The notes beneath the pieces are model-generated. The model saw nothing but the letters and a program-made list of their open reading frames with translations, ran no database searches and had not been told where the DNA came from. 64,000 bases of DNA. Source: Sacculina carcini (lineage: Eukaryota; Arthropoda; Thecostraca; Sacculinidae). This document shows, one piece after another, positions 35,425 to 46,137 of the stretch (positions are counted from its first letter, which is position 1; each line of letters starts with the position of its first letter). The position numbers and the translations under genes are program-made. The DNA lies in the NCBI GenBank assembly GCA_916048095.2, contig OU696586.1, positions 4,600,749 through 4,664,748 of the forward strand, given 5' to 3'.

Positions 35425-37344
35425 AGCATTAAAACCGCATTAAAACCCGCCCGTTGTGCGGAACAATTCATAAAAATATTGCAAATTAAAATAAATAAGG
35501 CAAACTCATGAAGACCTTAATCAATTAAAAAGTCTAAATTTCATTATTTTTAATTTTATTTTGACAAAATATTTTCACTCAACCCGCCTCATATTTAAAC
35601 CCGCCTGACGTGAGGTATAATTCAGACCTCGAACACCATCCGTTCTGGTTCTTGAAGTCAAATCCATTGGTTTTGTATATGAATTCATTCTATACGGTGA
35701 AATTGAACGTTTTATTGCTGCCCGCGGGACATTTTTATTTCATAAAAATGAGCCATCGCTTCGTTTGCGTTTCAAGCCCCTGATCATTGAACCAGCGAAC
35801 CATGAACCAGCGCAATTATGTCACCTCATATTCAAGCATACATACACAGACAGACAGATAATTTCTTCCTTATGTATATATATATAGCATTAAAACCCGC
35901 CCGTTGTGCGGAGTAATTCATAACATGAAATTCATATTCAATTCATAAAAAATATGGAAAATTAAAAATGAAATAGGGGACACTCATAAAAATATTAATC
36001 AATTGAAAATTATAAGTTTAATTATTTTTATTTCGACAAAATATTTCCCCTCAGTCCGCCTTAGTCATTTTCACACCCGCCCGTCGTGCTGAATAATTCA
36101 GAACTCGAACACTATTCGTTCTGGATCTTGAAATCAAATCCATTGGTTTTGTGTATGGATTAATTCTACAGGGTAAATTGAACGTTCTATTGTCTATAGT
36201 TGCTGCCCACGGAGCATTTTTATTAAAAAAATACCTTTTTTCAAATGAATCATTTGAAAAAATGAACTAAAAAATGGAAAAACTTTGTTTATACCCGCCC
36301 GTCGTGCGGAACAATTCATACAATAAAATTCATATTTGAAGTCAAATCCATTGGTTTTGTGTATGGATTAATTCTACAGGGGAAATTGAACGTTCTATTG
36401 TCTATAGTTGCTGCCCGCGGAGCATTTTTATATTAAAAAATTACCTTTCTTAAATTAACCATTTGAAAAAATGAACTAAAAAATGGAAACACTTTTTTAA
36501 ACCTGCCCGTCGTGCGGAACAATTCATACAATAAAACTCATATCAAATCCATAAAATTTAATGAATACAAATTGAAAACCAAAAAATGTAACCTATAAAT
36601 ATCTTAACCAATAGAAAAGTCTAAATGTGAATATTTTCGTTAATATTTTGACAAATATTATCCCTCAACCCGCCTGATATATAAATCTGCCCGTCGTGTG
36701 GTATAATTCAGAACACAAACACGAAAAAAACAATGAAAGATGATGACTATATTTATTACTTAACATCATTCCCCAACATCATTTGCTTAAGTACTATTTT
36801 ACTTTTACCGCTATAATATTTATAGTTAAAATTTATATATTTTCCGCTATCATTAGAACCCAATATAACCTGAGTCAAACCTACCCAACCCAACCCAACC
36901 ATTCAATCTTGACCGCACTCAGCCTAGTCTGAGGTGATTGAACTTATTAGTTTGTGATCACAAAATATACTGATTCGATCATAATTTGTAATCAGCAGAC
37001 TGAGATTATCTACCCCAGGGGTCCCAAACACGCGGCCAGCCGATACTTTCCTCTCAACCCGCCAATATAGTATCGGAACCAAACTGTAAGGCAGCTAATT
37101 TCACATTTGTTGCATAATGTGATATAATTATACACCATTTAAGTCAAATTTACATTAGTGAGTCTGGATCTTGAAGTCAAGCCCGTGAGTTTTGTATATG
37201 GATTCATTCCACACGGTAAAATTGAATGTTTGAAATGAATGAATGAATGAAAATTTTCAACGTGATGGTATAAATTGTTGGCAGATACGCCAAATGGTGG
37301 CCGAGAAGTAGCTGATAGAAAATGGACCAAGGAGGGTGGGACAC

Positions 37345-37381
<37 letters not shown>

Positions 37382-37395
37382 GGATCTCTTTTATA
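35425..37395 (-). repeat. Repeat-array copy E (short, internally deleted)
   Basis: One 463-bp mini-element (35430-35880), A monomers to about 37135, then a direct join to the terminal monomer and a (CAGA)n tract (37347-37380). It lacks the B satellite entirely, i.e. an internal deletion of about 3 kb relative to copies C and D. Confidence 0.55.
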
Positions 37396-38485
37396 TATAT
37401 AGATATAGTTCCTGAGAAATAGTCTGTCTACACTACACACAAATTATCTACACAGTAGTATATTCCTGTGTAATCGCAAGTGCGCATAATAGCTGTCAAA
37501 TTGGCAATATGTCCTTTTGACTTTACACCGCCGTAACTCCCTTCAGATACACTTTGGAAAATTACAAATTATACCGTATTGTAGAAAACAAGATTTACAG
37601 CACGATGGTATAATTTATTTTTATGTTTAACAAATAGTTACTGAGAAATAGTAGAAAAATGAATTAATTTTAGTCACCCGGTGTTCAAGTGTAATTTTGG
37701 ATGTATTTGAGAATTTTGCCAATTTTACACGTTTTTGTATCATTTGCGGGTATAAATTAGAATATTTCTTGTAGAACACAAAATTCTCTACACAATAGTA
37801 TAATTTTTATAGCTGTAACTCTGCTGGTTTATGAGAAATAGATAGGGGAATATTGACCAAAATATTCGCGTTTTTCAGTGCTAATTTTGCCTTTTTGACT
37901 TTGTCATTTTGACTTCACACCGCCGTAACATTTTTTTAATACACTTTGGAAAATTAAAAATTATACCGTGCTGTAGGAAACAAAATTCCCAGCATGATGG
38001 TAATATTTATTTAGATGTGTCATAGTTAGTTGCTGAGAAATAGAGAAAAAAGTACAGAAAATCGGACGCGTCGAGCTTAAATATAATTTTGAATGTAGAC
38101 TGAAATTTTGTCATTTTTACATATTTTATATTTAATTTTTGGATATTAATTATAGCCTATCGCGTAGAACAGAATATTCTCTACACAGTGGTATAATCTG
38201 TTTGGCTGTACCATTTCTGGTTTATGAGGAGTAGATGCAGGAATATTGACCGAAATTTTCGCATTTTTCAGGGTTCATTTTGTCTTTTCACCGCGATAAC
38301 TTGTTTTGGTTTTATTTTTAAAATTTGAAATTTATCCTATCGTGTAGACAAGAAAATTTCCAGCGTAATGGTATAAATTGTTGGCGGGTACATTAAGTGG
38401 TTACCGAGTAGCAGCTTGCTGAAAATAGACCAAGGAGGGTGGGACAGACAAACACACAGACAGACAGAGGATCTCTTTTATATAT
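37396..38485 (-). repeat. Repeat-array copy F (B part only)
   Basis: Starts without CTAG or hairpin (GATATAGTTCCTGAGAAATAG), carries one B monomer (37450-37790) and two diverged terminal monomers, and ends CAGACAGACAGAGGATCTCTTTTATATATA. Last unit of the array. Confidence 0.55.
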
Positions 38486-38487
38486 AT

Positions 38488-38527
<40 letters not shown>

Positions 38528-41025
38528 AAGTTGCACTCACGCACCCGGTAATGTTATATGATGAAAAAAGTATACTTTATCGAAGGTATATATATGTATA
38601 TATATATACCTTCACGATTAAAAGTATAAAAAGGTTCCTTAATTAACAAGACATCTGCTATTAATGTTTACATTATTTATGATATACGCAGTTTCTACTA
38701 TATAACTTTCAGACATTTTACCACATTCAGCCACAACTTCCACCTTTTTCCAGAAACTGCCACATTCACCATCACTTTATTTGGCTCAACCTGCTTCCTA
38801 TTTTTTCTGACTGATTTTTCCTTAATTTCCGTTTTGTGAAATTGAAGCGAGAATGCACGAGTGTTGTGCAGGCGAGCGCCTTCATTTCGTCGCTTCTTAC
38901 AAGTTGAAATTGCGTTAGTGAAGTTTGTCAACAAATTAAATTCCTCTGCTTTGAAATTCTCATTTGAGTCTCGGTGACAGACCACTCGCAGAGTTGATGA
39001 CGTTATAAACATCCAGCTTAATGCACGCGAATTGAGCTGCTTTACTCTGCAGAACAGCTCCGTGGGAGTTTATGATATACATTTTGCAAGCCTCCGAGCC
39101 TTCTGTCTTGGTGATAATGCTGCATTCAACAGTGGTCTTACACGCTGCGTCATAACAAAATGATAATCTTTCATATATATACTGATTTGTTGCTGAAATT
39201 AAGATAAAACTAGTGGAGTTTTTTTTAATCAAAATCCGTAGTTACCGAACGTTGAATATTGTTGTAATTACACTGGAATTTGTAAACTACACGCAGGGCA
39301 AAACGATCACTTCTCACACACGACACAACGCGGTCAACACTCTTGGCACAAACGGCTCCATCACGTGACCTTTCTCACAGATCCATGCACACACGCACAC
39401 ACACGCATACAGACACTATAACTTCGCCATACACGCACATACATAAACGTCACTAATATGTCCCACAAGCAAGCACACACACACACGCACACACACACAC
39501 ACATTCTCAACTTCACGCATTAACAAGCATGCACAGTACGAACAAGCAATGCATCTAACAATAGAGCAAGTAATGCATAACGATCACATATTACATAATT
39601 GACTGTTGTTGTGTATTCATGGACGTTACTATAATTATATTTCAATTTACGACTGATTTGCTTTCATCGAGCTGTTATGTTAAATTTGTTCTTGCGCTGT
39701 TGACACACGTCTTATGGTATGGTGTTTAAATTTAACACATGCAACTCATATACGACGTGAAATACAGTAATTAAATGCAGAAAAAGGGATCAATAAGACA
39801 GTGCATAATTTTCCAAATGTGCGTATTTGCTTTGGAATGTCACATACCGCGTCGCTGCGTCTGTGTGAGCGCTGCACGATTACAATCGAGATATTTAGGC
39901 GAGTTGCTGCCCCGCGACGGTGACGTCATCAGCTTATTGCGCCGGGAGACCACATCAAGTAGCAGTGCGAAACATTCTCACGCGCCAAACTTTGTGAAAA
40001 ATTGTGATTATCGTCAAGTCGGCGGCGAAAAAAATTTGCAATCGGAAGAATATTGCATGCGTTGAAAGCAGCTGTTGTGAACGCTCGTTGTCGTGCACTT
40101 CAGCTAGCTTTGACATTGCACAACACAATAACGTTGTCATTAAACAATTCGTGCTACCGCGGCAACATCAAGTTGCAAGCGGTGTGGGATGTTAAGCCTT
40201 GCAAACAGTGGCGGCGCCAGGGAGGAGCTGAAACACCAAAATATGTGCCAAGGCCCCCCTGAGCCCCCGAAAATCGCGGCTCTGAACATTTCGAGTGTAG
40301 TTCCTCATGTTTCGCCAAGCCCCCACATCTTTTTCCTCAGCCCCTCAACGGAAAAATTATGGCGCCGCCACTGACAGCCTGTACGCTCGAATTTAAGCTG
40401 AACGCACACACACCTGATTTACACGTATTTGTTGACAGCAATGCATGCTTTCATTGTTAGTCATTTTCATTGATTCATTCAGCCTGCCCTTGTAATTTTG
40501 TTCTGGTTGAATTTTTGGGTTTCGCTTGGGATGTGCATGGATTCATATACTATCTGAAAACTAGTTTTTTCAAACTATCTATATGTTTTGGGCGCTTCCG
40601 GTACATGGGGCCACCGCATGGTGGTAATAGTGCGGTCTAGGCTAAATGTGTGAGGATTCAAGAACATTTAATTGAGCTAATTTATAACGCTGGAATTCAT
40701 TAGAGCAAAAACGTTTCTATATTTTAGGTTAGGTTAGGTTTAGCGTTCTAATGTAATGTGCTGCCTTTGCAGGAGGCGAGGGACTGGAAGAAATTCGTTA
40801 AATCAAATGTTCTCAATCTAATCTTCTTGAATCCTTACACATTTACCGTCAACCGTAATAGTGCTTGCACTCATCCCATGTCACTGAACTTGCCTGTAAT
40901 TAATCATAATAAGAATATAAACCCTATATCATTTATGTTATTGCTTCATTTCTAGTAAGTACACACTTGAAGGATAGTATTAGAGTTGAAAGCAATGCGT
41001 ACGTGTGTGTGTGTGTGTTGTGCAG
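38486..41025. other. Non-array end of globin intron 2
   Basis: (TA)n at about 38487-38525; a 32-bp near-palindrome of TATATA repeats at 38584-38616; CA-rich degenerate stretches at 39380-39505; a complete MITE-like element at 40206-40373; three-plus TTAGG repeats at 40724-40742. Open frames on both strands at 38.7-40.2 kb show no motif and were not called. Confidence 0.5.
40206..40373. mobile_element. 168-bp MITE-like element with 14-bp TIRs
   Basis: Begins CAGTGGCGGCGCCAG and ends TGGCGCCGCCACTG, perfect 14-bp inverted repeats. The interior is G/C- and purine-rich, without coding capacity. Related fragments are at 3560-3925 and 41266-41420. A target duplication is not obvious, so the superfamily is left open. 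Confidence 0.65.
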
Positions 41026-41172
41026 AAAATCAAGCACCCGTTCTTGGAGGCTGTCAAAATGACGCTCGGAGACGCCTACACAGACAACATGGACAATATC
41101 TATCGAATCACAATAGACTTCATTTTGGAGACGTTGAGCAATGGATTCAACACAGCGCCCACACTCAAGTGA
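41026..41172 (+). CDS. Membrane-anchored globin, exon 3 (helices G-H, C-terminus)
   Basis: Reads KIKHPFLEAVKMTLGDAYTD through ITIDFILETLSNGF and stops at TGA 41170-41172 (48 codons), completing helices G and H. The phase 0 start at the G7.0 site joins exactly to exon 2. The acceptor is (TG)n-rich (GTGTGTGTTGTGCAG) rather than pyrimidine-rich. The coding style (amphipathic helix, LEAV...IDFILETL) agrees with the globin fold, and no other exon in the window could supply helices G-H. Confidence 0.85.
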   Translation, partial: KIKHPFLEAVKMTLGDAYTDNMDNIYRITIDFILETLSNGFNTAPTLK

Positions 41173-42065
41173 AATCGCGAACATTTTGCCGGCGTATTTT
41201 GTGACCTGTGCATATATGACCACTGCATATATGACTATGTATAAATACAGATCGGCATGCAGTGGCGACGCCAGGATTTCCCGGTGGGCGGGCTGAGGGA
41301 GGCTAAGGACAAAGTCGCAGGGACTTGGAGAAACTACACTCGAAAGTGAGGATATTTAGCAGACTCAGGGGTATTTATGAGGGGCTTCATCCCCCCTAGC
41401 ACCTCCTTGGCGCCTTCACTGGTGACATGGTTAGGTGATATTCTGCTAGGAGCCGAACACAACTGTTCGCTTTGCCCGCATTCCGACTCAAACACGATGT
41501 GGCAACTACTGGTCACGTGACCCGCTCGAGCAGCAGCAGGAACTCTGTACAGGGGAAATATTGTGAAGTATTGTGAAGGGTAGTGAACATCATTATGCGT
41601 GATGTTCTCAGCAGTTTCTGAGCGGGGTTTGAAACGTGCCACCCGTCCAAGCCCCTCTCTTATCTACGAACAATGTGTGTGTGTGTGTGTTCAGCAACAT
41701 AGTTGGATATAAAAAGAAACAATAAAGGTTGATAATTTGTTTCTGAATTTATAGTGAATTTCTGGCAGATGATGTAGGAAGGCAGCCACGCAGTTAATGT
41801 GCATGTTTCTTGTTGTTTTGATACATGTGTTCCTGCCGGACATCACTAGTTTGAGGGGACAAGCAAGACGCAATGCCACGTGAAATTATAAATTATAAAT
41901 TGCACATTAAAATATAATACACTGGAAATGAAAATAAAGTGAAATAATGTTTATTATTTAAACGACCATCACAGTTCATACTGATATCAGAAGCGCCTCA
42001 TATCTTTGGAAATATGAAAACTGCAGAGGCCGCTCCTTCATCCACTTCACTCTCACACTCTGCAT
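41173..42065. other. Tail-to-tail intergenic region of the globin and DCAF5-like genes
   Basis: Holds a MITE fragment (41266-41420, GCAGTGGCGACGCCAGG...), a short (TG)n at 41671, AATAAA on the plus strand at 41721-41726 (first canonical signal after the globin stop) and AATAAA on the minus strand at 41950-41955. No coding frame recognised. Confidence 0.5.
41950..41955 (-). terminator. Polyadenylation signal for the minus-strand gene
   Basis: TTTATT on the plus strand is AATAAA on the minus strand, 111 nt beyond the stop at 42066. Suitable 3' end for the converging gene. Confidence 0.45.
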
Positions 42066-42483
42066 TCACCGGGACCGTCTCTTGTGGTGTCGATAATTGC
42101 GACCACGAAACCCGCCACTACTGACACCACCACTGACACTATCACTGACACCCTCACTGACACCCTCACTGACAGCACCACTGACACTATCACTGACACC
42201 CTCACTGACACCACCACTGACACTATCACTGACACCACCACTGACACTATCACTGACACCACCACTGACAGCCTCACTGACACCACCAATGACGTCATCA
42301 CTGATACCGCCAGGGACCTCATTAGTATGAGGATGGTACTCGCAAGAGGACCGTGGGGAAGACGGTTGTGATTCTGATGATGAAGAAGATGATGAAGAAG
42401 AAGATGATGATGATGACTGGTTGAAATCCGCCACATATTCTGGTTCTCCATGTCTGCCCGCTTCGTCCGGTAACAACACGTAC
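42066..42483 (-). CDS. Candidate terminal exon of the DCAF5-like gene (Ser-rich, coding minisatellite)
   Basis: Minus-strand frame: acceptor AATTGAACAG|G, then YVLLPDEAGRHGEPEYVADF, a run of 14 Ser (from TCA/TCT/TCC-type codons), then about ten SDSVSGGV-like repeats and a basic end (RNYRHHKRRSR, stop 42066-42068). It needs two bases from the previous exon, and the exon at 42626-42875 ends with exactly two (AG). DCAF5 proteins have a long acidic/Ser-rich C-terminal tail, which agrees, but low complexity prevents a homology call. It could belong to another minus-strand gene. Confidence 0.45.
42118..42303 (-). repeat. Coding 12-bp minisatellite (SDSVSGGV repeats)
   Basis: Plus-strand ACTGACACTATC / ACTGACACCACC units of 12 bp, in phase with the codons of the minus-strand reading, giving Gly-Gly-Val-Ser-(Asp/Glu)-Ser-Val-Ser repeats. 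All three frames of this stretch are open on both strands, so openness alone does not prove coding. Confidence 0.7.
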
Positions 42484-42625
42484 CTGTTCAATTAAACATC
42501 ACACGAAGCCATTAACAATTAACCATACACACACACACACACACACACACACAGATCGGAGGACGCACTCATCAATAAGCACATGATTATGACCAGCAAA
42601 GATTCAAGACGCAAGACGCATGGAC

Positions 42626-42875
42626 CTGGTCTTATGGAAGACCCGTCTTGCAACCCCGTCGCACCATCCATGACGCATGCTAGCGATATCGGTGCTGGAT
42701 GAGGTGGATGTGGAGGTGACTGGTGTATGGCCAGCTGAGTGGTGACACGAGCGTCGGCACATCATCTGCTCCTGCTGATATTGTTCTTGCAGTCGGCGGT
42801 GACGAGCGTGTTTGGCACGCGCGGCTCGTATCAACTGACGTCGCTTAACACCTATCATCTGCGATATCATATTCT
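42626..42875 (-). CDS. Candidate penultimate exon of the DCAF5-like gene (basic, Gln-rich)
   Basis: Minus-strand exon between a (TG)n-rich acceptor (TGTTGGTCAG|AGAATATG) and a weak donor (ACCAG|GTCCAT). It reads IGVKRRQLIRAARAKHARHR, then RRLQEQYQQEQ, then a Ser/Thr-rich stretch (TSTSTSSSTDIASMRH). 250 nt: enters with two bases of a split codon and leaves with two, matching both the phase-1 end of the DCAF5 exon at 58430 and the start of the exon at 42483. DCAF5 orthologues have a basic Arg/Gln helix in the C-terminal region. Membership is inferred from phase and strand only. Confidence 0.42.
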
Positions 42876-43163
42876 CTGACCAACACACACACACACGCGC
42901 GCGCATACAAGAGAGAGAGGGCGAGCGAGAGGAAATATATGGGAAAAGCTACAGCGAACCGCCTGATTCTCCTGAAACCTTGGACGTTTACCGAGCGATA
43001 AAGAAACAACTATGATACGACGAGAAACATGACAAATGATGGATAAACATGAAACATAAGCAGATTAACATGAAACCCTGCACCTAAGCATGTTGATCCA
43101 GCACTGTGGCAATATATCTTGTTGTGAATGTGTGTTTGTGTGCGCGTATATGTGAACCTGACT

Positions 43164-43204
43164 CTCTATCTATCTATCTATCTATCCATCTATCTATAGA
43201 TGGA
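43164..43204. repeat. (TCTA)n microsatellite
   Basis: About ten TCTA/CATC units: TCTATCTATCTATCTATCCA and the following bases. Confidence 0.85.
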
Positions 43205-44774
43205 TCCACACATAAAAGTACCCTCTCAAAAACTGGACAATTAGAAAAAAGCGAAAATTCAACACTGTGTTCATCGCTATATACACACGCATATAAGCAC
43301 AATTACAGAATAATATTCTATGAAGCGGCTATTCCTACAGAAATACTATTCATTCCAGGTAATCAGTATTTATTAGTTCTCTCCTAGTCATAGCGCACTC
43401 AACAGCTGACGATGCTCACATAATGACGTTATGCACTGTGCATATTATGAGACGGTCATACCAGCAATATCTTCATTGCATAGACAGAACAACACATGCT
43501 GCAGAACAACGGTGCTTGTAACGCACAAGGCGCCTGCGACACAGTGAGAACGTGCGGGACAGGCGGAACAGCAGATCACCCATACAAGTCGACAGCAATA
43601 TATCATGTTTGCGCATTTAGAATTATGTCACGTGCTTGACTGTGTGTATGTGCGTCTACAGTGAGAGCGCACGCATGTTGAATCGTGCCTACGCACACAT
43701 ATTACGTCTAATCACACTTCTATTGACAACGCCCCCCCCCCCCCGGGCAGCGAGGGATTGCAAAGGCGACCCCCTCTGACGTCACAGTAGAAGAGAAATA
43801 CCGCGTCTGCAGAGTGGACCCCGCAGATGAATACGCATGCATAATAACTACATCTACAATGCGCTGTCTTATTCAGAGGCACTTCGGTCGAGCGCTTAAA
43901 AGGCAATGATACTACAGTGACTATGATACTACAGTGTACGACGGATATTGGAGAGTAGTCGGGAGAAAATGAAATTTCACTTATATCCGGGGAGAATTAC
44001 ACGTAAAGTATTGGAGACGAGCCCTGGAAAATACTCTCTTATAACCAGAGTAAAATTAATATACTGGAACCCAGACTCTGCTAGGGACCTAGGAAATGTT
44101 CTCTTATACCCGGGGTAAACTGTACTTCACTCAGTGTATCAGTGCGTCCATGACTGGGTCTAGCACTACCTTCCCTTCACAACAATCAGGCCATATTTCA
44201 TATGCTCAAGTAGAAAAATTCAGTTGGATTCGGAGAGATGAAAACCACTGAGAACCCCACGTAGAAAAACATATTGAAGAATGTTGCATCATCCTATAAT
44301 CAAACAGATTATTGTTGGAAAACGGACGGACGAGTCAAATCGATCATGCAATCACACATCCGGTGTTCAGTGGTCTTCAAACACGCCCACTATGTCCAGC
44401 GCTCTCCAATCATTGGAACGCTTTTTCAAAGTTTCACATTTCACAATTGTTACGAAACACGAACTGCACGAATTTAGCCGTCAAAACACGACCAGCGAGA
44501 TCAAGTTGTGAAGATGGCGACAAAAGTTCGCACGTGTTCGGAAAGTCAAACAAGCACACACACACAGCCATAAACGGCGCCCAACAGGAAAAAAACACAC
44601 ACAAGCACATACACATATACATACACACACACATTCGTGTCGAGCGAGATACCAGTTGGAAATCGATGATAAAACGTAAGTTCGTACGAGTTCTGCCGAA
44701 ACAAAACTGGACCCGCTTGGGTATGCATTCATGTATGCGCGCATGTGTGTATGTGTGTATCTGACCAAGTTGAA
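43205..44774. other. No gene recognised
   Basis: About 1.6 kb, probably intron of the minus-strand gene. It contains a poly-C run (about 43731-43744) and CA-rich stretches at 44555-44630. Open frames at 44.3-44.8 kb are overlapping in several frames and lack motifs. Confidence 0.4.
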
Positions 44775-45173
44775 CAGTCGAAACCGCATACTGTCATACC
44801 CACGGGACCTGCAAATAGTATAACATTAACCGAGCTATGACATTAAGCAAACTCAACCTTTTTGGCCATTTTACGGCTCCTAACTTGTGTTTACATGTCG
44901 GTCTATTTTCATCGAAAATGTAAGAATAATGCATAGTACGCAAGTGATTGCCTCATGAAGAAAAAGTTCATAAAAGTTTGTCTGCCTTTGCGCAGCAAGT
45001 TTTTCTCTATTTTTCCCTCCATGCTGCTGAACGACCAGTGCCCAAAATCGGCAAATTCTCCAAATATGTGCGAATGACACTCATCGCCGAATGACCTCCT
45101 TCGCGGTGGAGGATGGCACATCAGTCCCACTGGCACAATCAACCGTCCCATCATCATCGTCGCCGCCATCGAC

Positions 45174-45446
45174 TTATATGCTCCTAACTGCGCTGACGAT
45201 CTCAGCATCACTCAGCTTGCCGTAGCACTCCACTTCTGCATCCAATGCTACCAACTCTTCAAACTCCGCTGTTTTCACGAAGTCCGGCTCATCGTCATCA
45301 TCTTCGTCACCGCACCTGTTGCTGCCCTCTGTGGGTGTAAACGCCGCCTTGAGGAAGCAGTTCTCCACTGTGCTGGACTTCATTAAGAAGAGCGCGTGCT
45401 TCATCATGTGCATTGCCCGCACAATCTGGTGGCGCGCATCTGGTGA
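45174..45446 (-). pseudogene. Tigger transposase C-terminal segment
   Basis: Reads SSTVENCFLKAAFTP, then an acidic patch (GDEDDDDEPDF), then ELVALDAEVECYGKLSDAEI, the typical end of Tigger/pogo transposases (TIxNCFxKAGF ... LDxDV...LSDAEIV). It follows the N-terminal piece directly with the catalytic domain deleted and a frame change between them. Confidence 0.65.
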
Positions 45447-45453
45447 AACTACA

Positions 45454-45675
45454 TTAGCACGGCCTCATCCACCTCTGCACAATTGCTCGATCTCTTGCGC
45501 TCCGACTCAGATGGTCATCGAAATGTCTCGAATTTCTTTCTCTTTCGTTCTGATTTTTTATTGTTCCCTGATCACAGCCGAGTACCTTTGCAATGATCGT
45601 TTGTTTCTTGCCAGTCTTGAGCTGGTCCAAGATTTGCAACTTATCCTGCAGCGTGAGCTCGGTACGTTTTTCCAT
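45454..45675 (-). pseudogene. Tigger transposase N-terminal CENP-B-type HTH
   Basis: From ATG 45675 it reads MEKRTELTLQDKLQILDQLK, then AKVLGCDQGTIKNQ: the psq/CENP-B N-terminal DNA-binding helix-turn-helix (KLxIL...AxxxGxxxxTI). About 45 residues later the reading becomes unrelated and stops at 45454. The DDE catalytic core (about 300 residues in intact Tigger) is missing. Confidence 0.7.
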
Positions 45676-46137
45676 CACCGCTGCCACAATCACTACGCGC
45701 AAATAATTAATATGCTTTTGACTGAATGGGCAAACACATGGACTGGCTAAAAACAAGGATACGACAATAACCGGTACCATTTGTATAGACACATACCATA
45801 CTGGACCACTAGAAGTATAACATTAACCCAACTATGACATTAACCGGTATTGTTTTGATATCACTCAGATACCAAACTATAGATATGAATCACGCATACT
45901 ACGCACACTTCACTACACTATAAATTGAACAACGCACACATACGCACACTCACACTGTCACTTGTCAACTCACGTTTCCAAACCCGCTTAATGGCACACC
46001 CAACAGGTGACATTAAGCGGTCTCCGCCCCTGTGTAAAACATAGGGCCGAAGTTTGGGACCTCACGACGGTATGACATTACTGTCATAGTGCCGCCTCCT
46101 AATTATTATACTTGTCTTTGAAAACATCCACAGACAT

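Larger units (their letters stand above)
3185..41025 (+). other. Globin intron 2 (G7.0), 37.8 kb, repeat-filled
   Basis: Donor GTGAGT at 3185 and acceptor TTGTGCAG ending at 41025 join codon-to-codon (phase 0) at globin position G7.0. The interior is essentially a head-to-tail repeat array (about 4.08-38.5 kb) with nested LTR, LINE and foldback insertions, annotated separately. Only about 3.2-4.0 kb and 38.5-41.0 kb look non-array. No alternative exon 3 was found nearer to exon 2. Confidence 0.8.
44775..46080 (-). mobile_element. Tigger/pogo-type DNA transposon, internally deleted
   Basis: Transposase remnants on the minus strand (see next two entries) are flanked at about 400 bp on each side by inverted TGTCATACC / GGTATGACA (44792-44800 and 46069-46077), and the left end begins CAGTCGAAACC, a common start for pogo/Tigger TIRs. 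A 30-bp direct repeat with three mismatches lies at 44818-44847 and 45814-45843. Exact ends are not certain. Confidence 0.5.

Noticed and set aside
4081..38485. Autonomous Rep/Helicase gene for the candidate rolling-circle element
   Set aside because: No frame in any copy shows Rep or helicase motifs; the rolling-circle idea rests only on the termini and tandem layout.
38698..39232. Overlapping minus-strand open frames near the end of the globin intron
   Set aside because: No motif, no splice context, overlapping frames of similar quality.
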